64,000 bases of DNA, taken from positions 108,483 to 172,482 of the forward strand of contig DATCTN010000027.1 in assembly GCA_036567965.1 (NCBI GenBank), read 5' to 3'. Positions 26,361 through 36,359 of the stretch are shown piece after piece (the first letter of the stretch is position 1; the number at the start of each line of letters is the position of its first letter). This DNA is from Candidatus Kryptoniota bacterium. GTDB lineage: Bacteria; Bacteroidota; Ignavibacteria; Kryptoniales; JAKASW01. Under the pieces are notes generated by a model. The model saw only the letters and a list, made by a program, of their open reading frames with translations, made no database searches and had not been told where the DNA came from. The translations under genes and the position numbers were made by a program.

Positions 26361-26363
26361 ATG
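26343..26363. promoter_or_regulatory. Palindrome overlapping the start codon of the 26361 gene
   Basis: CATGCCG and CGGCATG arms flank TATATTT. The right arm contains the ATG of the following small gene, and no Shine-Dalgarno sequence is present. A repressor binding site (possibly autoregulatory) or a translation-blocking hairpin would both fit. Confidence 0.5.
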
Positions 26364-26600
26364 AAGAAACCAAAGAGACCGAAAGACACAAATCAACTTG
26401 CAAAATCGGTTGTTGAGTTAGCGATTGGTGAAAGAGTTGAAACTTCGATTAGTGAGGGAAAAAATCCTCACGCCGTTGAGCTTGGAAGATTAGGCGGACT
26501 CAAGGGCGGCAAGGCAAGGGCGGAGAAACTCAGCGCAAAGCAACGATCAAATATTGCAAAAGTTGCGGCTCAAGTGAGATGGGGAACAAAAAAGAAATAG
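26361..26600 (+). CDS. Small basic histone-H1-like protein
   Basis: 79 residues. It begins KKPKRPKDTNQLAKSVVELA and continues KNPHAVELGRLGGLKGGKAR, then AKQRSNIAKVAAQVRWG. This is a well-known small conserved bacterial protein, often annotated as histone H1-like or hypothetical; it is Lys/Gly-rich and probably binds nucleic acid or acts as an antitoxin-like partner. Convergent to it is the ATPase pseudogene, only 7 bp away. The start codon lies within the inverted repeat at 26343-26363. Confidence 0.8.
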   Translation: MKKPKRPKDTNQLAKSVVELAIGERVETSISEGKNPHAVELGRLGGLKGGKARAEKLSAKQRSNIAKVAAQVRWGTKKK

Positions 26601-26607
26601 ATACCCA

Positions 26608-27465
26608 TCAAGAATTTTCTTCTGATTGTCTTTTTATAAATTCATCAAACAGCGGAACCGCAAACGAGTACTTACCATGTCGATTACGATAGATAATTCC
26701 TCTCCTTTGAAGAACATCAAACAATTGCGTGATCTGACTACTGCCAAAAGGCTTTTCAAGTATTTCTTGTGATTTAGCCACAACATCTTTGGTAGTAAAA
26801 TGATCAGAACAGTGGTCTAAAGAGGCTACAACATTCAAGAGGTCCCTTTGTCTATCCGTAAGTAGCCCCCACCGTCCAGAGAAAAAATCAACGTCAAGTT
26901 TCTTTATAATTTCCTCAACGGGTACTCGCGGCTTAGGAATACCAGATTCAATTTGGCGAATAAAACTGTCGAAGACTTCTTTGCAAATAAACCGAATAAA
27001 ATAGGGATAGCCACTTGATGTTTTGATTATTGTTTCAATGGATTCCGCTGAAAACGCTAATTGGCTTTGACTTTTCTTAATCGGTTTTTCAATTGCCCTA
27101 CGACTATCTTCCTCAGACAATCGTTCAAGAAACACGGTCTCAAACATTCTTTCGGAATATGTCCTTGTTGCAACCAACAATGGCAGTAGAGTGGGTAATC
27201 CGGTTAGTACTAACAGGAAGGGGGTTTCTTTTTTTGAAATGATTGGAAAACATCCAACAACAGAGAAAGCGGATATTGCTGGTTGTCCGCATGATCTGTC
27301 ATTGTTTGCACTTCATCGTCAGCGAAGATGATTCCTCGAAAGGCCGTCTGTTTTTGAATCACCTCCCATATTCGCGATAGGGTAGCTTTTAATTTGTCTG
27401 AAACCAAACCCGCCGTTTGATCATAGACTTCAGCAAGTTCTTTGAATCCGAGTCTAAGCGGTGCT
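26608..27465 (-). pseudogene. AAA/STAND-type ATPase remnant, cut by IS3 and frameshifted
   Basis: The sequence encodes the middle and C-terminus of an AAA+ ATPase. In the 5' part the frame reads LGFKELAEVYDQTAGL and GIIFADDEVQTMTDHADNQQYPLS (Walker-B-like Asp pair). After an A-rich run near 27228 the frame shifts and continues with VATRTYSERMFETVFLERLS, YPYFIRFICKEVFD and a C-terminal winged-helix segment (LLTDRQRDLLNVVASLD). The N-terminal Walker A part is missing because the left end of the IS3 element starts at 27466. Proteins of this type often regulate or defend; here it is inactive. Confidence 0.8.
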
Positions 27466-27555
27466 GACGTGCCCCCCAAAAACCGGTCCAATGTTATATT
27501 AGTAAAACGAGTAACATAAGGACCAAAGGTCTACGACCTCGTAGAGGAGACAGCA

Positions 27556-27858
27556 ATGGGAAAGAAGAGGCACACGGTAGAATCGATCGTGGCAATGCTA
27601 CGAGAAGCGGAAGTCCTAATGGCAAAAGGACAGCCACTGGTAGAGGTAGTCCGACAACTGGGTATCAGCGATGCAACGTACTAGAAATGGAGAAAGGAAT
27701 ACGGCGGACTGCAGGTAGACCAGGCGAAGCGGTACAAGGAGCTCGAGCAGGAGAACCAGCGACTTCGCAAAGTCGTTGCAGATCTGACAATAGATAACTC
27801 AATACTCTGCCGAAGGCATCCCTTCGGGAAAGGAAGCCGCACGGGGAAACTACTGAGC
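27556..27858 (+). pseudogene. IS3 orfA, broken by stop codon and 22-bp palindromic insertion
   Basis: The frame begins MGKKRHTVESIVAMLREAEV, a typical IS3 orfA helix-turn-helix start. At codon 43 the conserved ATYYRWRKEY reads ATY-stop-KWRKEY (TAG at 27682). Further on, 27808-27829 is a 22-bp hairpin (CCGAAGG cat CCCTTCGG) that separates the otherwise conserved coding. OrfA is therefore inactive and the element cannot move on its own. Confidence 0.8.
27808..27829. repeat. Small palindromic insertion inside orfA
   Basis: TGCCGAAGGCATCCCTTCGG plus two bases, a near-perfect hairpin (CCGAAGG / CCTTCGG). It interrupts the expected IS3 sequence CTC/AAGGAAGCCGC. It is related in design to the short palindromes near 16515 and 17820. 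Confidence 0.55.
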
Positions 27859-27861
27859 CCG

Positions 27862-28698
27862 GTGAAGAAGCGCCGGGCGGTGGAAGAGATCCGGAAGGAG
27901 CTTCAAGTATCGGAACGACGAACATGTTTTGTGTTGGAACAGCCGAGGTCCACACAAAGAGAAGAGCCCAAGGTGAATGCAGCCACAGAACGTCTTACAG
28001 ATCGGATCGTTGATCTTGCCTGCCAGTATGGACGGTATGGCTACAGGAGAATAACGATCATGCTCCGAAGAGAAGGCTGGCGAGTGAACCACAAGCGAGT
28101 AGAGCGGCTATGGCGTCAGGAAGGGCTCAAAGTGCCACAAAAACAGCCAAAGCGAAGGCGTCTGTGGTTCAACGATGGATCGTGCCTGAGACTTCGTCCA
28201 GATTACAGGAACCACGTCTGGAGCTATGACTTCGTCGCAGAGAGAACCGGCGACGGAAGACCACTACGTATGCTTAACATCATCGACGAGTACACGAGAG
28301 AATGTTTGGCCATCAGAGTAAAGAGAACCCTCAAAGCCAATGATGTTATCGACACACTGTCGGACCTCTTCATCACACGTGGCATACCCAAGTTCATCCG
28401 CTCGGACAATGGTCCGGAGTTCGTTGCAGAGATTCTACGGACGTGGCTGCACAATCTGAGAGTCAACACCGCTTACATCGAGCCTGGCAGTCCATGGGAG
28501 AATGGCTACATCGAATCATTCAACGGAAAGTTCAGAGATGAATTACTTAATCGAGAGATATTTGACACAGTCCTGGAAGCGAAGGTAGTCACTGAAGACT
28601 GGAGGAAACAATACAACACCGTGAGACCCCACAGTTCACTCGGCTACAGACCCCCGGCTCCAGAAGCATTTTATCCTCGTCAGTTTGCCAATGCCTGA
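27862..28698 (+). CDS. IS3-family transposase OrfB (DDE integrase core)
   Basis: 278 residues. The N-terminal part with HTH_21 (YGYRRITIMLRREGWRVNHK) is followed by the rve integrase core with all three acids: Asp in VWSYDFVAER, Asp in FIRSDNGPEF and Glu in WENGYIESFNGKFRDE, then RPHSSLGYRPPAPEAF. In a working element it is made as an OrfAB fusion by programmed -1 frameshifting; here orfA is broken. The coding sequence itself is intact, so it could still be a source of protein only if transcribed and started internally. Confidence 0.92.
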   Translation: MKKRRAVEEIRKELQVSERRTCFVLEQPRSTQREEPKVNAATERLTDRIVDLACQYGRYGYRRITIMLRREGWRVNHKRVERLWRQEGLKVPQKQPKRRRLWFNDGSCLRLRPDYRNHVWSYDFVAERTGDGRPLRMLNIIDEYTRECLAIRVKRTLKANDVIDTLSDLFITRGIPKFIRSDNGPEFVAEILRTWLHNLRVNTAYIEPGSPWENGYIESFNGKFRDELLNREIFDTVLEAKVVTEDWRKQYNTVRPHSSLGYRPPAPEAFYPRQFANA

Positions 28699-29002
28699 CT
28701 GGATCACTAACTCTTATGTTAAAAGTCAATGTCTCGGGTTTGGTGTTTTGTGATTGTGGTTGATTTCTTGTTCAATTCCAAGGCAATCGACCATGTAGAC
28801 ATACTCTTATCAGCAGACATCCTCAAACAATAGATGCCAACAGAGAGGGGCCGCATTATCTTTATCACCAATACATGGCCGGGGAGTGCAGTCTTAGCAA
28901 AGCAGATATTGCGCGATACGCGCAAGCCGCAAGTTAGTGATAGCACTTCTTCCCCGGATAGTTTTCAACATGTCGATCCCATTGAATGATTGAAGATTCT
29001 TT

Positions 29003-30071
29003 TTATTCAACCACTCCTATCTGATATGCTTTCTTGTTTTTCAAGACATACCAGAGTCGATCTATCATCTTTCTTGCAATTCTGATTATCGCTTCATCTT
29101 TTTTCATCCGCTTGGTCAGCTGAGTAAAAGCTATGGTCAATGCGGGATCTTTCCGTACCGCAATCCACGATCCTTCCACGATTATGTTTCTGAGCATGGC
29201 GTTCCTCATTGGCGTAAGGCCAGTCACAGTCTCATCATCCCCAGTGGAATGCTGTCCCGGGACAATTCCGAAGTAAGCCCTCAACTTGAATCTCGTCTCA
29301 AATCGATTGATGTCAACGATCTCTGTCAACACGGTCATTGCCGATACCGTGCTGAAACCAGGCATGGTTACGACATTTGCCGCATCTTCTTTGTATCTCT
29401 CCTCTTGTGACAATCGCCGTATCTTCTCAGTTACCTCCAGGATCATCTTTCGTAGATTCTTTAATTCTTCCATCAGCATCTTAAGAGCATAACTGCCGCT
29501 GCTCTGTTCATTGTCCGTAAGGGTATCCAACCATTTGATGAATCTAAGCGACCAGTATCTTTCGTCAATATCTTCGGGCAATTTGATCCCGTGGAAGAAC
29601 AGAAAAGATTTTATCTGGTTCTTCACCCTCGTTTGTTTCTTTATAAACACATGACGCATCCTCACTAGCGCTCGGTCCTCTCGCGCTTGCTTTGACGGTA
29701 CATATATACCTTTGATTTCTCCGTTCCTTAGCGACCGTGCCAGCTTACGTGCATCAACAGGGTTGGTCTTTCTCACTTCCTTTAGTTGGTACCTCTGCAG
29801 GGCTAACGACCATCGAACAGATACCCTGTTCTACGAACTTTTCATGGGCGGAGTATCCCGAAAATCCAGCTTCGTAAACTGTCTTATAATCTCCCCTAGG
29901 AAAGTTTTTCCGAAGATACTTAACCAAGCTTTCTGCCTCCGGCGGTTGCGTAAACGTTTTATGCTCGAAATCCTTTGTCATTATGCTTACCGACCAGCTC
30001 TTCTTTCCTACGTCGATCCCAACGTAAATCGATTGACCTGTAAAGTCCAGTTGCTTACCTTGATGGTGCAT
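29003..30071 (-). pseudogene. IS110-family transposase, single frameshift
   Basis: The N-terminal DEDD domain has Asp in SIYVGIDVGKKSWSVSI, Glu in TVYEAGFSGYSAHEKF and the DxxK/R-type motif KTNPVDARKLARSL. The C-terminal transposase_20 domain includes MPGFSTVSAMTVLTEI, LRAYFGIVPGQHSTGD (catalytic Ser) and MRNAMLRNIIVEGSW. The reading frame shifts between 29754 and 29776 (AEVPTKGSEKD versus the correct KxRKTNPVDARK), so it makes no full protein unless frameshifting occurs. All catalytic residues are otherwise present, suggesting a recent inactivation. Confidence 0.85.
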
Positions 30072-30072
30072 C

Positions 30073-30146
30073 GAAAGCCTCCTTTGGATTTGTTTTTGGT
30101 TTTCTTTTACTACCTATCAAACTTACAAACCAAAGCCGAGGCTTTC
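30073..30146 (-). promoter_or_regulatory. Hairpin sequestering the IS110 transposase ribosome-binding site
   Basis: Upstream of the transposase ATG the ribosome-binding site (AAAGGAGG) lies inside a long stem: GAAAGCCTC pairs with GAGGCTTTC, extended by CTTTGG/CCAAAG with a two-base bulge. Translation would be blocked in long transcripts entering from outside, a known protection of insertion sequences. Confidence 0.55.
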
Positions 30147-30206
30147 TTCTTTTAAACATAAGGTCTTAATATTGGTACATAATCTGGGGGCAGGTCGTTT
30201 TTCTCC

Positions 30207-33200
30207 CGGTTCATCCCCGCGTACACGGGGAACATTCAATGACAACCAAAAAGAAGTCGCAAAGGAGCGGTTCATCCCCGCGTACACGGGGAACATAACT
30301 CCCTTTCAATCTGTGAACGTGTCATTGTCGGTTCATCCCCGCGTACACGGGGAACATCTTCATCCTTCTGGTTAGATCTTCTGACATTACGGTTCATCCC
30401 CGCGTACACGGGGAACATGATCATCCCTAGCCCTTTTATGCCGAGATTGTCGGTTCATCCCCGCGTACACGGGGAACATAGGCGACGGATCCCGCGAACG
30501 ATCCGAACGATCGGTTCATCCCCGCGTACACGGGGAACATGCATTACAAACGATTGATAGTGGGGTCGACGACGGTTCATCCCCGCGTACACGGGGAACA
30601 TATTGTCGCGCTGAACGATAAGCGATTTTTTACCGGTTCATCCCCGCGTACACGGGGAACATAAAGGTGCGGTTCGGCACAAGAGTTGGAAGAACGGTTC
30701 ATCCCCGCGTACACGGGGAACATAACTTCTTTGTAGCGGGATTCGGACAGGTGAGCGGTTCATCCCCGCGTACACGGGGAACATAGGATAAGGCAGATAC
30801 CGAAGTAGCTCATGCCCGGTTCATCCCCGCGTACACGGGGAACATATCTCATCTGGGAATTCCACGGTCATCCAGTTCGGTTCATCCCCGCGTACACGGG
30901 GAACATTCGGTTTCAAGTCCCCGTTCCCAGGGGAATGTCGGTTCATCCCCGCGTACACGGGGAACATGTAATACACCGGCGACTCATGTTCTACTTGTAC
31001 GGTTCATCCCCGCGTACACGGGGAACATGTACTTCGTATAAAGCCAGGTACGAGGCTGAACGGTTCATCCCCGCGTACACGGGGAACATATGTGCCCGGC
31101 GCTTTAGCGAGAAAATAATTTCGGTTCATCCCCGCGTACACGGGGAACATCGAACGTCCTCTCAGCATATTCCGCCGCAAAGCGGTTCATCCCCGCGTAC
31201 ACGGGGAACATTCATGGAAGGAAATGTAGTGTTGTTGCTGATTCGGTTCATCCCCGCGTACACGGGGAACATTGAAATCGCCGGCAGCCGCGGATCTTTT
31301 GGAGCGGTTCATCCCCGCGTACACGGGGAACATTCCCTTGCCGGCTTTGATGCCAACGCGGATCCCGGTTCATCCCCGCGTACACGGGGAACATCGCATC
31401 GAGCGCGGGAAGCTGGACGACAGGTTCGGTTCATCCCCGCGTACACGGGGAACATTTCTTTCTTAATATCTGCAAATGATGTTTGGTCGGTTCATCCCCG
31501 CGTACACGGGGAACATATCATTATTCTGGAAAACCTTCTGGTTTCGATCGGTTCATCCCCGCGTACACGGGGAACATAGCTCTGCAATAATATCTTTAAC
31601 CTCCGTCGCCGGTTCATCCCCGCGTACACGGGGAACATGAGCGATTCCTCGATCGCAGCATCTATATCGGCGGTTCATCCCCGCGTACACGGGGAACATC
31701 AATTACGAGAGGTTTAAATGACTCCCACGGACGGTTCATCCCCGCGTACACGGGGAACATTACATCGTTCAGTGCGCCATAAGCTTTTCTTACGGTTCAT
31801 CCCCGCGTACACGGGGAACATTAACTTCCCGCCATGCCGTGTACGAGTTACCGCGGTTCATCCCCGCGTACACGGGGAACATATAATGTCTCAATTTCCC
31901 GGTAAGAAAGCGTTCGGTTCATCCCCGCGTACACGGGGAACATCTCTGACCTTTAGCCAGCTCGACTATCTGGCTCGGTTCATCCCCGCGTACACGGGGA
32001 ACATTACATAGGTTGCAGCTTTTTCATTTTACCTCACGGTTCATCCCCGCGTACACGGGGAACATGTTTGGTAATGTGTCACTCTGAGATCAACCATCGG
32101 TTCATCCCCGCGTACACGGGGAACATCTCAATGGTTCAGTCCGTAGTGAGATCGGACATGGTTCATCCCCGCGTACACGGGGAACATATGCTTCCAACGT
32201 ATCCCGGAGATCCAGGTGTCGGTTCATCCCCGCGTACACGGGGAACATCATTGCTACGACGGGCTTAACTAACAACCGTGCGGTTCATCCCCGCGTACAC
32301 GGGGAACATGACGTGAGACTCGCCGCCCAGGTTTACGATTTCGGTTCATCCCCGCGTACACGGGGAACATCCTCCGCGTAGTGAATAACAACGCGGTAAC
32401 GCCGGTTCATCCCCGCGTACACGGGGAACATCCTATCCAGCGTGACCACCATGTCGCCTCCGTCGGTTCATCCCCGCGTACACGGGGAACATACCCCGCT
32501 GCCCGTAAAGCAGGCAGCCCACATCGGTTCATCCCCGCGTACACGGGGAACATTGACCCACTAGACCCATGTTTGCTCCTGCTGCCGGTTCATCCCCGCG
32601 TACACGGGGAACATGATTCGTCCGGGGTCTCGCGGGCCAACTCCGCCGGTTCATCCCCGCGTACACGGGGAACATAGAAAAGTTGACAAGCGTTACGCTT
32701 CCACTTCCGGTTCATCCCCGCGTACACGGGGAACATACTGCACACGCACATAAATACCGGGATCAGTACGGTTCATCCCCGCGTACACGGGGAACATCTT
32801 CACCGCTTCCGCTTTCTGACTCTGCTCGACGGTTCATCCCCGCGTACACGGGGAACATACATTGCTGGCCGCTGCAATATCGGGTGGTGGCGGTTCATCC
32901 CCGCGTACACGGGGAACATACGAGTAGATGGTTGCATCTGCGTTCGCACGACGGTTCATCCCCGCGTACACGGGGAACATACGGTGGTGGGTGCGGGAAC
33001 GAATGTCTACGACGGTTCATCCCCGCGTACACGGGGAACATTCCTTGATGCGATCGTGCTCGCCTTAGGCGGACGGTTCATCCCCGCGTACACGGGGAAC
33101 ATAAGAAAAGCGCATTACGACAGGATCGGTCGTACGGTTCATCCCCGCGTACACGGGGAACATTTGAGCAGTGATGCTTTGTCTCGCCAGGGTGGCGGTT

Positions 33201-33346
33201 CATCCCCGCGTACACGGGGAACATTTCCCAATTCGATCGGGGGGCTCGATTTTTTGCGGTTCATCCCCGCGTACACGGGGAACATAGGGTTTAAAAGCCG
33301 CTGACCAGGTTGGACAACGGTTCATCCCCGCGTACACGGGGAACAT
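30207..33346 (-). CRISPR. Type I-E CRISPR array, 52 repeats and 51 spacers
   Basis: A 29-bp repeat (on the plus strand CGGTTCATCCCC...GGGGAACAT, central hairpin CCCCGCGTACACGGGG) recurs with an exact 61-bp period, giving 32-nt spacers. In functional orientation the repeat begins ATGTTCCCCG and ends GATGAACCG, as in other I-E systems, and transcription runs on the minus strand from the leader at 33347-33417. The repeats look identical except the one at 32159-32187, whose PAM-side terminal base differs. The leader-distal terminal repeat is not degenerate and sits 10 bp from the IS3 right end, suggesting truncation of the old end. Confidence 0.98.
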
Positions 33347-33417
33347 ACTTCCTCTAACCCATTGAATTTGTTGAAGCTATGATGGCATTAGCTCTCTACC
33401 GACATGCGAACCTCTGT
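33347..33417 (-). promoter_or_regulatory. CRISPR leader
   Basis: The 71 bp between the cas2 stop codon and the first repeat, in the transcription direction A+T-rich in part (ATCATAGCTTCAACAAATTC) and ending GGGTTAGAGGAAGT before the repeat. It is short for an I-E leader, so promoter elements may extend into cas2. Confidence 0.65.
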
Positions 33418-34636
<1,219 letters not shown>

Positions 34637-34645
34637 AGTCCAACC

Positions 34646-35332
34646 TTAGTTTTTATTATTAGATTCTTTCTTCGGTCGCAATGCTACTCTTCTTGGTGAG
34701 TACGATCTTTTCTCAATGGCAAATGAAACGGCGATATCGGGAAGTGAATCGCGACCCTCTGCAAAATCATCAACCTCCTCTTGCCGCTCAAATGAGTCGA
34801 TGGATTCTTCTCCGATGAGGAGGCGCAGTGCATCCCTCTGATTGTTACTCAAGCCGGCGAGTACGGGCGCTGATGGAATGCAGGACTTGCGTCCAAGCCA
34901 GATGCCCCACTTCGGCTCTTTAAGAGCGGTAGCGATTCCATCTAACAAAGTCGCTTCTCCTTCCAACAGCACACCGAAGGCTGCATCAGTCAAGTATTGC
35001 CGATGTGTAATATGCGTATCCTTGATTTTACCTTCCGCAGTCTTGGTGTTCTGCACAGTGTGATAATCTTGAAGACGTCGAACTGGCAACTCACTCTTTG
35101 TGCCTGGCCGAGGGATTGCGATTGCCGTCATTCGAAGTGATGCGAAAGAAGTAAGTAACTTCTTCTCATCATTGCTTCCTCGAGGATAGCCCAGTGCTGC
35201 GCAACATATTCCGGCGATTGCGCTCTTGGTCGGCATCAATCCGGTATTGCGACGATTATACTGGCTGTCGAATCCCCACGATTGAAACGGTCCTTCCAAT
35301 CTAAGGGCGAGGTATTTCTTCTCAGTTGACAT
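34646..35332 (-). CDS. cas5: Cascade subunit Cas5e (CasD)
   Basis: 228 residues from the ATG giving MSTEKKYLALRLEGPFQSWG; the frame extends upstream but the family start is here. Conserved features are LEGPFQSWGFDSQYNRRNTG, MPTKSAIAGICCAALGYPRG and the C-terminal RYSPRRV-type end (RSYSPRRVALRPK). Cas5e caps the 5' handle of the crRNA in Cascade. It overlaps the end of cas7 by 11 bp. Confidence 0.95.
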   Translation of the reverse strand: MSTEKKYLALRLEGPFQSWGFDSQYNRRNTGLMPTKSAIAGICCAALGYPRGSNDEKKLLTSFASLRMTAIAIPRPGTKSELPVRRLQDYHTVQNTKTAEGKIKDTHITHRQYLTDAAFGVLLEGEATLLDGIATALKEPKWGIWLGRKSCIPSAPVLAGLSNNQRDALRLLIGEESIDSFERQEEVDDFAEGRDSLPDIAVSFAIEKRSYSPRRVALRPKKESNNKN

Positions 35333-36359
35333 GAGAGACCATCCCGTCAAGTAAGTCATTCAAGCTAATATCGGGGATCGCTTTCTTAAACACATCCGTG
35401 ATTCCCCATGTCTTGGTAAGTTTTTCGTACTCTGACTTGAGTTGTTCAATCGACTGGGCAGCATAACCCTGCGAAGGACGTATAGGATTCTCAAAGGCAT
35501 TCACAAGCTGAACCGGATGACCTTTTTCTCTGACGATGCCAAGTACATAATTTGGGAGCGTGTTCCCATTCATACTGTTCTTACGAGCACCGGGAATTGC
35601 CTTGATAGTCGCTTCTGCAAATGTGCGGACCACACGCTTGCGTTCATCTTTGGTCAAGCTTGCGAGATGCTCTGCATCTGCAAGCATGTCAAGATTGAGC
35701 GCAGCAAAACGATAGTAAGTCGCTGAGTTGAATTCCAGGGTGCTGGTCATACCGGCACCCGCATCTTCTTTCGATTGCAGATCATCCACAGCGGCAAAGA
35801 AGTCGATTTCGTTGTCAACCTTATGTGTGGACAACGCGTGCGAAAACATTGACGCTGCCTCCACCGTCAAAGAGTGATCGTTGGCAACCATGCGCCCAAA
35901 AATCGAGATGTCGGCTGCGTCTTTGAGTGAACTTGCATCAACAGACTTCAACGTCTTCTTAACATCCTTTGTTTTCACATAAGCTTTTGCAAGTGTCTCA
36001 AGCTCCAGCGGAGACATGAAGTAGAGCGTTGTCGACTTCACCTTGTCTGTCGATTTATTATCAAGCTTCACCAACGCGTCAATGATATCCTTTGCGCCTT
36101 CGTCGGCTTGGGTTGCGGAACCTCCTGCAGCTTTGATTTCCTTAACGAGAGGATCATACAGCAATCGGGTCCGCTCTCCCTTGAAGTATTCAGGTGAAAT
36201 TTCTTTCGCTAATTCACGGATGGCCCGCTTCCACGATTGACTTGAAACCCGTGCCCTTTGAACCCCGCCGAAGATTGCCGTCTTAGGGGAATTGAGATCA
36301 TCACGGTTGAGACATGCAACGGGTACAGATTGAATGATATGCAATTCTAAATGTTTCAT
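35322..36359 (-). CDS. cas7: Cascade backbone subunit Cas7e (CasC)
   Basis: 345 residues. The N-terminal signature LELHIIQSVPVACLNRDDLN with TAIFGGVQRARVSSQSWKRA is diagnostic for Cas7e; further on AGAGMTSTLEFNSATYYRFA and GARKNSMNGNTLPNYVLG. Several copies assemble along the crRNA spacer. A 4-bp ATGA-type overlap with the preceding cas6e indicates translational coupling. Confidence 0.97.
   Translation of the reverse strand: MKHLELHIIQSVPVACLNRDDLNSPKTAIFGGVQRARVSSQSWKRAIRELAKEISPEYFKGERTRLLYDPLVKEIKAAGGSATQADEGAKDIIDALVKLDNKSTDKVKSTTLYFMSPLELETLAKAYVKTKDVKKTLKSVDASSLKDAADISIFGRMVANDHSLTVEAASMFSHALSTHKVDNEIDFFAAVDDLQSKEDAGAGMTSTLEFNSATYYRFAALNLDMLADAEHLASLTKDERKRVVRTFAEATIKAIPGARKNSMNGNTLPNYVLGIVREKGHPVQLVNAFENPIRPSQGYAAQSIEQLKSEYEKLTKTWGITDVFKKAIPDISLNDLLDGMVSHVN

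Larger units (their letters stand above)
28721..30171 (-). mobile_element. IS110-family element inserted in the IS3 right end
   Basis: About 1.45 kb, inserted after CTCTTATGTT of the IS3 right end, which resumes as TTGGTACATAAT. It encodes one IS110 transposase (frameshifted). About 280 bp of non-coding sequence lie downstream of the transposase (28721-29002) and 100 bp upstream. Members of this family encode a bridge RNA in a non-coding end; the longer 3' end is the candidate here, which would fit the IS1111 subgroup. Exact ends are inferred from the IS3 comparison. Confidence 0.8.
27466..30196. mobile_element. IS3-family element, split by an IS110-family insertion
   Basis: The left end TGACGTGCCCCCCAAAA and the right end TCTGGGGGCAGGTC form the terminal inverted repeat. 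Between them lie the orfA pseudogene, intact orfB, the IS110 element (about 28721-30171), and the last ~25 bp of the IS3 right end. The same left and right termini occur alone or joined at several places in the window. The right end abuts the CRISPR array with 10 bp between. Confidence 0.85.

Noticed and set aside
18620..30000. Right attachment site of the tRNA-Asp island
   Set aside because: I looked for a copy of the tRNA 3' end (TTCGAGCCTCGTCAACCCC) downstream and did not find one by eye, so no right boundary is claimed.
30812..33304. Long plus-strand reading frames with repeated SSPRTRGT / RFIPAYTGNI / VHPRVHGEH
   Set aside because: They are translations of the CRISPR repeats in the three frames, not proteins.
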